A DNA stretch of 31,070 bases, from positions 1 through 31,070 of IMG/VR virus record IMGVR_UViG_3300017709_000017; one strand, given 5' to 3'. The notes under the pieces were generated by a model. That model was not told the DNA's origin and did not search any database. It saw only the letters and a list, made by a program, of their open reading frames with translations. Within the stretch, counting starts at the first letter, position 1; the number at the start of each line of letters is the position of its first letter. Positions 22,104 to 29,500 of this stretch are shown piece after piece. Source of the stretch: a virus. The position numbers and the translations under genes were made by a program.

Positions 22104-22300
22104 TCTTTCTTTCCACTTCCCAAGAACACAGCAAAGGCTCCTGTGAGAGCCCCGGTCATAACGGAGGGCAGGGCTGCTTGCTCAAGTGATGGGTCAGGCA
22201 GAGAAATAAACCATTCAATAACCCGAAATGTCATAACAATGAGAGCCAACATAATAAGCCGGGGAATAATTCTCCATTTGTCTAAATACTCGGGTGTCAT
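22100..22300 (-). CDS. Small two-helix membrane protein, candidate second holin or spanin-like
   Basis: The 66 residues contain two hydrophobic segments, RLIMLALIVMTFRVIEWFIS (about residues 14-33) and SVMTGALTGAFAVFLG (about 46-61), with a short polar linker and basic ends. This size and topology fit class II-type holins or antiholins. It overlaps neighbours on both sides by ATGA and lies four genes upstream of the endolysin. Whether it or the 125-aa GTA-type protein triggers lysis cannot be told from sequence. Confidence 0.75.
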   Translation of the reverse strand: MTPEYLDKWRIIPRLIMLALIVMTFRVIEWFISLPDPSLEQAALPSVMTGALTGAFAVFLGSGKKE

Positions 22301-22395
22301 TTAATCAGCATCCATTTCGGTTCCCATGTAATTGCATGGTGATAAGCTAGGAGTAATGAAACAATCGTAATATACATTATAATTTTTGGGTCCAT
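22297..22395 (-). CDS. Tiny membrane peptide (32 aa), first in lysis block
   Basis: The ATG at 22395 encodes MDPKIIMYITIVSLLLAYHH and 12 more residues ending in MLIK. One hydrophobic segment of about 15 residues is flanked by polar ends. Its TGA overlaps the next ATG (ATGA), consistent with real coding. It starts 8 bp after a conserved 14-nt motif, so its transcript would be near-leaderless. A regulator of lysis timing is possible. Confidence 0.6.
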   Translation of the reverse strand: MDPKIIMYITIVSLLLAYHHAITWEPKWMLIK

Positions 22396-22402
22396 CGTTA
22401 GG

Positions 22403-22416
22403 TCTAGGTTTTGAAC
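22403..22416 (-). promoter_or_regulatory. Conserved 14-nt motif, copy 4 (upstream of lysis cassette)
   Basis: Minus-strand GTTCAAAACCTAGA lies just downstream of the preceding gene's TAG, 8 bp before the lysis block's first ATG. It exactly matches the five-copy consensus, suggesting separate control of lysis genes. Confidence 0.7.
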
Positions 22417-22418
22417 AC

Positions 22419-22838
22419 CTACTTATATTTCATTGCGAATAAATACATCAGGTAGCCACCACCACCTGTAATAGCCATGGAAAACATTATTCCAACAGCA
22501 TTTATAATTTGGTTCTTTCTTTTAGTGGCTTGGTATCTACCTTCTTTCTCACGTTCTTTAGCTTTCTCTCTAAACTGTTTTAGCATACGCACTCCCGAGC
22601 TACCCCGGGCTTGCCACACCGCTTCTTCGATTGTCTTCTCCATATCGAGTGCTTTATAATATAAAGTCAATTCGGCTAGCGGATCGTTCTTATTGCCCGA
22701 CTTCTGTGCTTCCTTGGCTCCATCTATAAATGAAAAAACTTTATTCAAATCAGATGAAACAGAGCTTAAGTCCTTACCAACATTAATGGCCTTTCTTACG
22801 GTTGCTAGGGCTAGGAGTGCTGTCGAAATCGGCTCCAT
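22419..22838 (-). CDS. Hypothetical coiled-coil protein with C-terminal membrane anchor (139 aa)
   Basis: The N-terminal part (PISTALLALATVRKAINVGK, then a helical KVFSFIDGAKEAQKSG) is followed by a charged helix KQFREKAKEREKEGRYQATK. A C-terminal hydrophobic segment then runs from about residue 112 (IINAVGIMFSMAITGGGGYL, MYLFAMKYK). Proteins of this build occur near tail genes in marine phages, role unknown. The ATG has AAAGG 7 nt upstream, directly after a small membrane gene. Possible roles are lysis, tail or exclusion. Confidence 0.7.
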   Translation of the reverse strand: MEPISTALLALATVRKAINVGKDLSSVSSDLNKVFSFIDGAKEAQKSGNKNDPLAELTLYYKALDMEKTIEEAVWQARGSSGVRMLKQFREKAKEREKEGRYQATKRKNQIINAVGIMFSMAITGGGGYLMYLFAMKYK

Positions 22839-22841
22839 TCT

Positions 22842-23003
22842 TTAACCTTTAATTACCAAGCTAAGAAGTAATACTATCGTTGTACCTGCACTGCCTATCA
22901 AGACCATCTCAAGGCGTTTGACACGGCTAATGATCTCAAGCCACCTCTCTTCTGACACAGCCTTGTGCGTGTCCAGAGCAGCTTTGAGTTCAAGAACTTT
23001 CAT
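22842..23003 (-). CDS. XhlA/hemolysin-like small membrane protein (53 aa)
   Basis: It starts at an ATG immediately following the previous stop. The first 33 residues form an amphipathic charged helix (LKAALDTHKAVSEERWLEII then SRVKRLE). A single hydrophobic segment (VLIGSAGTTIVLLLSLVIKG) follows at the C-terminus. XhlA-family proteins, which act with holins in several phages, share that layout though they are usually longer. The family call is by architecture. It may assist lysis or anchor to the membrane. Confidence 0.65.
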   Translation of the reverse strand: MKVLELKAALDTHKAVSEERWLEIISRVKRLEMVLIGSAGTTIVLLLSLVIKG

Positions 23004-23222
23004 TTAGTTAGCTACTGCTTCCACAGCTTCTTCTGGCTCAACGCTTTTAATTAAAGCATTAGTAAAACCTTGCAAACTAACTTCGAATATTTGTAGCTCT
23101 GCTTTTAAACTGTTAACTTTTGCTTGGCAGACTTTAATCTGATTAATAATATGTTTTTGCTCATTCGACATAGTATCTACATCGTGGTCTGTGCCGTTAA
23201 TTTTTATCACGTTATCTGTCAT
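23004..23222 (-). CDS. Small DUF6447-like protein (72 aa)
   Basis: MTDNVIKINGTDHDVDTMSN then a helix IINQIKVCQAKVNSLKAELQ and a hydrophobic-polar end matches the phage DUF6447 form: an IKI(D/N)G-x-(E/D)-Y/H...L/M-S-x-(E/Q) strand-turn followed by a long coiled-coil helix. These occur near tail fibre genes in marine phages with unknown role. A tail or fibre assembly role is a guess from context. Confidence 0.65.
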   Translation of the reverse strand: MTDNVIKINGTDHDVDTMSNEQKHIINQIKVCQAKVNSLKAELQIFEVSLQGFTNALIKSVEPEEAVEAVAN

Positions 23223-23230
23223 ATTAACTC

Positions 23231-23491
23231 CTAAGATGGTTTCGTTGGAAAATCTACATCTGGAAATCCAGATTGTGCAGGAAGATCACGCAATGCTTGA
23301 CGATATGTTTTCCATGAATCTGACATAGTTACATCTGAATTAGCCATCCAATCTGTTTCTTGTAGTAAAGCATTACGTTTCGTGCGAGCCATTTGGCTTC
23401 CAACTTTTAATGCAAGAGCTGCTTGTTCTTCTTCTGTTGGAATATCCCAATCAGGTGTATACTCTACGCCATCTTTATAATGTTTAGCCAT
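23231..23491 (-). CDS. Phage tail assembly chaperone (Phage_tail_APC-like)
   Basis: This is an 86-aa protein. Residues 33-86 read QMARTKRNALLQETDWMANS, DSWKTYRQALRDLPAQSGFP, ending DVDFPTKPS. This is the conserved C-terminal domain of tail assembly chaperones (R-x-x-LL-x-E-T/S-D-W...W/Y-R-x-A-L-R-D-x-P-x-Q-x-G-F-P). It begins right after the fibre stop, which places it with its likely client. The N-terminal 30 residues (DIPTEEEQAALALK) are a variable lead. It probably assists folding or trimerisation of the tail fibre. Confidence 0.9.
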   Translation of the reverse strand: MAKHYKDGVEYTPDWDIPTEEEQAALALKVGSQMARTKRNALLQETDWMANSDVTMSDSWKTYRQALRDLPAQSGFPDVDFPTKPS

Positions 23492-26485
23492 TTATTGAAC
23501 CCTTCTATATTGACGAATAATACCATTTATATTGCCACTACCTGCTGGAAAAATTTTTAATGTTGTAACTTGATTAGTTTCTCGTATTAGACCTGAAGAA
23601 TAATTTCTTAAAGCGGTTGTTGTTCCAGTTCCATTTGAAATTTCAATGTCAAATTTTGCATATTTACTATTAGCTTGATGGTAACGCATAAATCCATGTC
23701 CATAAATTGCGTCATTAGTTTCAGAAAAATTGTCTTGTGAGAGTGTTACTTCAGTTGAGTTTAACCCTGCTGAAGCATGACTGCCACCACTTGTAAAATA
23801 AAAATAAGCTACTCTGAAATTTGCATCTCCATAACTTCCAAAACCAGAATCTCCTGCACCTTTTGCTTGAAGAGTAATACCACCAGTACCACTAGTTCTA
23901 GAAAGGTTTTCAAGAGTAAAATAAAAATCTCTATCGTAGCTCACAGTAAATTCAGCAGAACTTGCACCAGACATAGTTGTAGTTGTTACAAGTTCGTACA
24001 TACCACCACCACCGCTTGCATCTTCCCAAGCTACACCTGAGCCTGTGCTTGTAAGCACTTGACCGTCTGAGCCTTGAGCACCATTTATCTTAAAGTTATC
24101 AGCATCAAGGTATCCTGTTACATTTACACCACCAGATTCTGTAGCGAGTTTAGCTGCATTGTTATGATAAAGGGTTACTGCTCCATCAGTCAGAAACGAT
24201 GCCATACTTTCTGAACCACCTTTATTAAGATATATCCCAGTCCCATCTGTTGATATCTTAAAATCACCAGTTCCAACATCATCAATATGGGAGGCTCCCC
24301 CAGAGTGATAAATCTGAAGGTCAGAACTATTACCAAACATAGCCTTGGCATTGTCAGGAAATAAAATATCATCTGTTCCTGTAGGTACAGTAAACACTGT
24401 AGCATCAGCATCATTCTTTAATGTAATGTCAGATGTTGAACCTTGACCTGTAAGTATAAGACCTTCAGCAGCAGTGTATCCTATAGCTGCATTATCCCCT
24501 GCACTAGTATCAGAAGTTGCGTTAACAGTACCACCTGAAATATCACCTGTAGTAGTAATCGTAGAAGAACCTATGTTTATATTTCCAAAGCCAGATGTTA
24601 TAGAGCCACTATCTAAAGCACCTGTTGTTACAATAGATGATGAACCACTTGCACTTGCACCAGAAGCCCAAGAAGGTATACCACTAGCTAAAGTAAGAGA
24701 TTGACCATCTGTACCTTTGGCTAGTCTTACATACTTACTACCATTATTATAAAGTATATCTCCACTTGCATCTGAGCCAACATTAAATCCAGTATTAAAT
24801 TCAACTAAACCAGTATCAGTTATTGTCATGGCATCATCGCCATCTGTAAAAGCAATCTTAGTTGTCTGCACTTCCCCTGCTATATTAACATCACCAGACA
24901 CATCTAAACTTCCTGCATCTAATTCACCTGTAAGAGTTATATTTCTAAAGCCTGTAACATCTTTATTTGTATCAACAACAACTGCTTTACTTGCAGCTAC
25001 AGTTCCTGCTGTAATACCATCAATACTTTCTAAATCATTTTCATTAATATCAGCACTGCCTATAACAAATGACCCTGCTGTAATTGCACCAGAAGCAGTA
25101 ACAGATGTTATATTTGGGTTTGCACCTCCCCCTGCTAATGAAGCCATGTCAGCAATAACAGAGGATGTAGCAAGTAAATTTAAATCTTCAACAATCGCAG
25201 ATGTCGCTAATAAATTAATATCAGTTACAATATCAGATGTGGCTAACGTATTTAAATCACTTACAATATCGCTTGTTGCCAATGTATTTATGTCGCTTAC
25301 AATATCAGAAGTAGCAAGTGTGTTTAAATCAGAAACAATATCAGATGTAGCCAGTGTATTTAAATCAGCAATTACATCAGAATTAGCAAGCAAAGCCATA
25401 TCTGCTATTACATCAGTTGTCGCTAATAAAGCCATATCCGCTACCACTGCTGACGCACTTAATGTAGCCATTGCTGTTACATTTGCAGATGTCCCTAGCA
25501 CTCCCATTGCTGTTACGTTTGCACTTGTACCCAACAAACCCATGTCTTCAATGACTGCTGACGTTGCTAGTAATCCCATATCTTCAATAACAGCACTTGT
25601 TGCTAGTAAAGACATATCTTCTACGACAGCAGTTGTACCTAATAAATTTAAATCTTCGACAACAGCAGTTGTACCTAATAATGCTAAGTCAGCTACTGCT
25701 GCTGTAGTACCTAATAAACCCAATGAGGTAACAGAAGCACTTGTTCCTAGCCTTCCTATTTCTGTTGCTTTCCCTGCTACTGCACCTATATCTGTTGCAT
25801 CATTAGCAACACTTGTAACATTAGAAGAAATACCTGCTACTGTAGTTACATTGCTCGCTACTCCGGCAACCGTGGTTACATTCCCTGCTATTGCAGCAAC
25901 CGCTTGAATCGCATCTGTCGAATCTGTCCCATCTTCAATATCAGCAAGCGTAGCAATGTCGGTTGTCACAGACGCAAGGGTGGTTACGTCCGTTGTAGAT
26001 GGACCCACTTCTGGGTTTCCTGTAGTGGAATTAAATGCAAGAAATTTTCCTAAACGATCTGCTTTGACAGGAAGCTCCATATCAATAGAGGTGGCATCAT
26101 TCTCTGGGGCAGCTAATGCTCTATCCACTTTCTGAGAAACTTGCTGTAGAATCATCTGCTGCGTATCAAAGTCTTTTTCTAAAGCAGCAGCCGTAAGAGG
26201 ACCACCTGTGGTATAAACGGATGACCGGGCAAGTCCTACGTTAGAGGAGATTGTAACGGTCTGAGAATTGGTAGGAAAATTTCCTGACGTAAAGCTCACT
26301 GATCCGGCACCGCTTGAACTTAACGTGACTGTATAATGAGTACTAAGCGTTTTCAGAGTTCCATCAACAAAAACATTAACTTCTGTCGTTGCGTTCACCT
26401 GAAACGTGAAGCTGAACGGTCCTGCATCAGCCGGATTATTGCCGGTATATTGTACTCGTCGAGCTACAGCATTAATATCAGTCAT
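23492..26485 (-). CDS. Tail fibre protein with T7 gp17-like N-terminus and long repeat stalk
   Basis: This is a 997-aa fibre. The N-terminal 125 residues, AVARRVQYTGNNPADAGPFS then FTFQVNATTEVNVFVDGTLK, GSVSFTSGNFPTNS, PLTAAALEKDFDTQQMILQQ and VDRAL, match the T7-type anchor that fixes the fibre to the tail. Residues about 195-450 are repeats, including 17 copies of a 12-residue unit (245-448). Then come a beta-rich shaft with TITDTGLVEFNTGFNVGSDA- and GDISGGTVNATSDTSAGD-like repeats, and finally a C-terminal domain after GGGGMYELVTTTTM that probably binds the receptor. No intramolecular chaperone cleavage motif is obvious. It is expressed from the conserved motif 15 bp upstream. Confidence 0.92.
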   Translation of the reverse strand: MTDINAVARRVQYTGNNPADAGPFSFTFQVNATTEVNVFVDGTLKTLSTHYTVTLSSSGAGSVSFTSGNFPTNSQTVTISSNVGLARSSVYTTGGPLTAAALEKDFDTQQMILQQVSQKVDRALAAPENDATSIDMELPVKADRLGKFLAFNSTTGNPEVGPSTTDVTTLASVTTDIATLADIEDGTDSTDAIQAVAAIAGNVTTVAGVASNVTTVAGISSNVTSVANDATDIGAVAGKATEIGRLGTSASVTSLGLLGTTAAVADLALLGTTAVVEDLNLLGTTAVVEDMSLLATSAVIEDMGLLATSAVIEDMGLLGTSANVTAMGVLGTSANVTAMATLSASAVVADMALLATTDVIADMALLANSDVIADLNTLATSDIVSDLNTLATSDIVSDINTLATSDIVSDLNTLATSDIVTDINLLATSAIVEDLNLLATSSVIADMASLAGGGANPNITSVTASGAITAGSFVIGSADINENDLESIDGITAGTVAASKAVVVDTNKDVTGFRNITLTGELDAGSLDVSGDVNIAGEVQTTKIAFTDGDDAMTITDTGLVEFNTGFNVGSDASGDILYNNGSKYVRLAKGTDGQSLTLASGIPSWASGASASGSSSIVTTGALDSGSITSGFGNINIGSSTITTTGDISGGTVNATSDTSAGDNAAIGYTAAEGLILTGQGSTSDITLKNDADATVFTVPTGTDDILFPDNAKAMFGNSSDLQIYHSGGASHIDDVGTGDFKISTDGTGIYLNKGGSESMASFLTDGAVTLYHNNAAKLATESGGVNVTGYLDADNFKINGAQGSDGQVLTSTGSGVAWEDASGGGGMYELVTTTTMSGASSAEFTVSYDRDFYFTLENLSRTSGTGGITLQAKGAGDSGFGSYGDANFRVAYFYFTSGGSHASAGLNSTEVTLSQDNFSETNDAIYGHGFMRYHQANSKYAKFDIEISNGTGTTTALRNYSSGLIRETNQVTTLKIFPAGSGNINGIIRQYRRVQ
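25142..25753 (-). repeat. Seventeen tandem 12-residue (36-bp) repeats in the tail fibre
   Basis: The unit is close to LLATSAVIEDMG; 17 successive copies span residues 245-448. They fall into subgroups, for example LLGTTAVVEDLN, LLGTSANVTAMG and TLATSDIVSDLN. The same region is open in the opposite strand for over 350 codons because of this composition. The 36-bp units invite unequal recombination. Confidence 0.9.
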
Positions 26486-26500
26486 AGTCTATTCCTCACT

Positions 26501-26514
26501 TCTAGGTTTTGAAC
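26501..26514 (-). promoter_or_regulatory. Conserved 14-nt motif, copy 5 (upstream of tail fibre)
   Basis: Minus-strand GTTCAAAACCTAGA lies between the large virion gene and the tail fibre. It is 15 bp before the fibre ATG, and the ribosome site GTGAGG follows it directly. It exactly matches the consensus and divides the late region into separately controlled blocks. Confidence 0.7.
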
Positions 26515-26530
26515 ATAGCATAAAGCATTA

Positions 26531-29500
26531 TTAATATCCACTTTTAAGTAACTCCTTCTCTTCGACCACTTCTCTAATTCTACCTACATTCTCCCTCATA
26601 AACTTACGGGCATACGATCTGCGTTGTGTAACTTCTGCACTTAATAGGTTGTAACGTGATTCATCATCAAAAGCGTTTTTATCCTTATCTCGACTTGCTC
26701 CAAAATAAAAAGCTCCGTTATCCGTTGTTGGGTCCATGTATGAGTTAAGTGTATTTAGTAACGTTTCTTCCGGGTTATACCCTCTATCCCCCGGCAAGCG
26801 ACCTTCCTCATCGTAATTATTTATAAGATAAATATAATCGTTATAATCTTGACCCGAAAGTTTAACACCTTCTATAGATTTTTTGTGCATAGAAAACGTC
26901 CCGGCATCAACTTCAGAGAGCCTTATTAATTCTTGGTCAAGAGGGGTAAGTTCAGCGTCATGCGTTGTACGAATAGGATTAAAAAATTCCTCAAAAGTTC
27001 CTTTGCTTTGCTTCCTTTCATTTCCCCAGAAATCGAGTCCTGGTGGTAATTGATCTGAGAAAGATGGATGCCGAGCTTTTGCTTCTTGGACTGATTTATA
27101 AAAGCCTTGAAGAAACGGGTGCAGTTCTGTTGAGTGTGTTCCAAATATGTATTCATCAGGAAGCATAGTGTTTGACGCTGTTGGGTTTGAATAGCGTTCC
27201 ATTGCTCCTGAAAAAGATGTTGCCCCAATAACAGGAATGTCTGCTTGTTCAGCAAAATAAGTACCAAGTCCAAATGTCATACGACCTTGAGCCGAGCCAG
27301 ATAATGCCATGCCGACATCTCCAACTTTCTTTCCGGCAAAGAGTTGTAGGCGTTCAATGATATCTTCTTTTTCACCATAAGGATTCCCTACGGCTGTCAT
27401 CAATTCTGCAAACCCTTGTAGAAAAGGCATATTGGTTGCGTATTGAGATGCAGATAATGTGGCTGCTGACATCATAGCGTCATATAATTTAGGGTCTTCA
27501 GATAAATCACTGTCTCTCATGTAATACGCCATGTCTGCTGCCATAGCGAGAAGCCCGGACATTGGGTCCATACGGCTAAATGTAAATGTTTGATACGTTC
27601 CATCATCATTTTTTATACCAATAGAGTAGGGCTGTATTCCTTTATCTGTCATAATCTTACGGGCTTTTTTGTCCGTTGGACCTGTGCCTGTTACAATAAT
27701 ATCATCTCCGTATTGACCAGAAGCAAAATACATCATCGTAGACATAACACCCCAACCCGTAGCCAGTTTGCTCATAGCGTCATCAAACTCTCGACCCCCG
27801 GACCCTTTTGGACCAATACCTTTTTTTATGGCTCTTGCTACTGGAAAGACATTAAACGACCTATCCCACACGTTCTGCACAATATTTGCCGGGGTTTTAT
27901 AAAATGGCACAACAACTTTAACACCGGGAAGATTAGCCACACCACCAAGTTTTGCAGCAATACCTTCAAGATCAGATTGAAACGTCATTTCCTTTGCTTC
28001 TAATTCCATCATGTCAAGAACATCACTTGAAGGATTTGTCATTACATCTGCATAAGTTTGACTAAATGTGTTGCTTGCTTCTTCTCTTGTTTTCCCTGCT
28101 TTAAGGGCTAAACGATAATCTATAGACCCACGCTTATGAGCTTCTCTGTATTGCACTCTTCGTCTTGATATAACCTTAAACAATTCATCCTCTGACGCTA
28201 AGAACCTACCGGGGATACGGGTTGCTACACCTAACACATCGTAGAACATCCCACTGAAATCACCTTTACCGGCATTTTCCATAATTTTACCAATGTTGTC
28301 TTCTTTACCAATAGCCCGTCTATTTTTTAAATCTATCTTAGAAGCAAAGTCTCCTGACTCGCCCGTAATTAAAGTTCGACCCATAAGCGTCCAAGCCTCT
28401 TTTTGAGCCATAATTATTGCTTGTGCTTCAGCAGCCATTTCACCCATAAACACACGATCTGTTACAAGTTCAGCGTTTGCACCGCCTATCATTTTAGAAC
28501 GAAATTCACCAATAACCCCGGCAACTCCACGCTCAAGAAGTCTTTGTGTTTGAAACGCCAGATTGCCACCTTGATTTACAAAGTGCGTAACAGGGCTTGA
28601 GAGAAGGGCATTAATATAAATCTCCATTGCTACATCATAACTTTTAGCCCACGCTCCTTTTTCAACATATTTTGCTTTAGCCGGGTTGGAAAGCTGCGTG
28701 TATTGCAACAGCTTCATATTCATTTCGCCTTCTTCCATAGTATTAAAATCAATACTTTTTTCGTCCCAACCTTTTATATAATCAGTTAATTCCTCAGAAT
28801 AATTTTTAAGATTTAATCCCTCTAGTTTCTGTACGTTACGAACAACAGCTAATCCTCGCCCATACTCACTAACAACTCCTGATACCTTCGCAGAAAGATT
28901 TGACTGTATAGCACCAAGCCGGGCTATTTGCTGCATAAGGGCTGCTTTTTCTGGTCCTGTTGCTTGAAGGGCAAGTTGAACACCGTGATCCAATTCTTTT
29001 GTTAATCGCACAATAGCTACAATGCCACCAACAACATCTTCTGGCGGTGCCATTTGACCGGGTTTCATTTTTAAAAACTTATACATCATGGAATCAACAC
29101 CTGCTGCTTCAGCAAGTTTTAGTAAATCCTCAAGACTTTGTTTGTCTCGTTTCATGTGTTTAAATAAGGCTTTGTTTTGAACCTTTATATCTTCCATAAG
29201 ATTACCAATAAGCCGACCAGAATCGTCAGCTAGTAATTCAGCCCTATCAAATATTTCACCAATACGGGCAAAGTCTAAACCAAAGTCTAGGGCAGGTCCT
29301 TGGTAGCCTGTATCTGCTATAATTTTATTAAGTTCGACAACTTCTTCTTCTGGCATGGATTTAACAAGAATATCACCATCACCCATTTTTGTAATTGTAT
29401 CATCAGGAGCATCACGACCAAACACTTTGGCAGAAGTTTCCTCACCAAAACCCCCAATTTTTTTAGCTCCGGCTTCAACTAACTTAGAAACACTTACCAT
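26531..29500 (-). CDS. Large virion/ejection protein (989 aa)
   Basis: This 989-residue protein has a helical N-terminal half. Near residues 275-300, EIYINALLSSPVTHFVNQGG is a widespread element of giant phage proteins (LLSSPxTHxxN). A central region carries VVPFYKTPANIVQNVWDRSF and a Gly-rich, weakly hydrophobic stretch around SKLATGWGVMSTMMYFASGQ. The C-terminus contains DAGTFSMHKKSIEGVKLSGQ. Such proteins are packaged in the head and injected, or are large internal core proteins like T7 gp16 in position, though no transglycosylase motif is visible. It starts in the upstream stop (TAATG) and is followed by the tail fibre behind a conserved motif. Confidence 0.8.
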   Translation of the reverse strand: MVSVSKLVEAGAKKIGGFGEETSAKVFGRDAPDDTITKMGDGDILVKSMPEEEVVELNKIIADTGYQGPALDFGLDFARIGEIFDRAELLADDSGRLIGNLMEDIKVQNKALFKHMKRDKQSLEDLLKLAEAAGVDSMMYKFLKMKPGQMAPPEDVVGGIVAIVRLTKELDHGVQLALQATGPEKAALMQQIARLGAIQSNLSAKVSGVVSEYGRGLAVVRNVQKLEGLNLKNYSEELTDYIKGWDEKSIDFNTMEEGEMNMKLLQYTQLSNPAKAKYVEKGAWAKSYDVAMEIYINALLSSPVTHFVNQGGNLAFQTQRLLERGVAGVIGEFRSKMIGGANAELVTDRVFMGEMAAEAQAIIMAQKEAWTLMGRTLITGESGDFASKIDLKNRRAIGKEDNIGKIMENAGKGDFSGMFYDVLGVATRIPGRFLASEDELFKVISRRRVQYREAHKRGSIDYRLALKAGKTREEASNTFSQTYADVMTNPSSDVLDMMELEAKEMTFQSDLEGIAAKLGGVANLPGVKVVVPFYKTPANIVQNVWDRSFNVFPVARAIKKGIGPKGSGGREFDDAMSKLATGWGVMSTMMYFASGQYGDDIIVTGTGPTDKKARKIMTDKGIQPYSIGIKNDDGTYQTFTFSRMDPMSGLLAMAADMAYYMRDSDLSEDPKLYDAMMSAATLSASQYATNMPFLQGFAELMTAVGNPYGEKEDIIERLQLFAGKKVGDVGMALSGSAQGRMTFGLGTYFAEQADIPVIGATSFSGAMERYSNPTASNTMLPDEYIFGTHSTELHPFLQGFYKSVQEAKARHPSFSDQLPPGLDFWGNERKQSKGTFEEFFNPIRTTHDAELTPLDQELIRLSEVDAGTFSMHKKSIEGVKLSGQDYNDYIYLINNYDEEGRLPGDRGYNPEETLLNTLNSYMDPTTDNGAFYFGASRDKDKNAFDDESRYNLLSAEVTQRRSYARKFMRENVGRIREVVEEKELLKSGY

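Noticed and set aside
24828-25907. A 359-codon plus-strand open frame opposite the tail fibre
   Set aside because: It exists because the fibre's Asp/Ala/Ser/Val/Thr repeats leave few stops on the other strand. It has no ribosome site and a low-complexity Ser/Ala/Val/Ile product, while the fibre frame has clear family matches.
27590-28003. Plus-strand open frame of 137 codons inside the large virion gene region
   Set aside because: Rich in His, Cys, Asn, Thr and Phe as typical of reverse-strand reading, with no ribosome site or domain; the opposite frame is a clear long gene.
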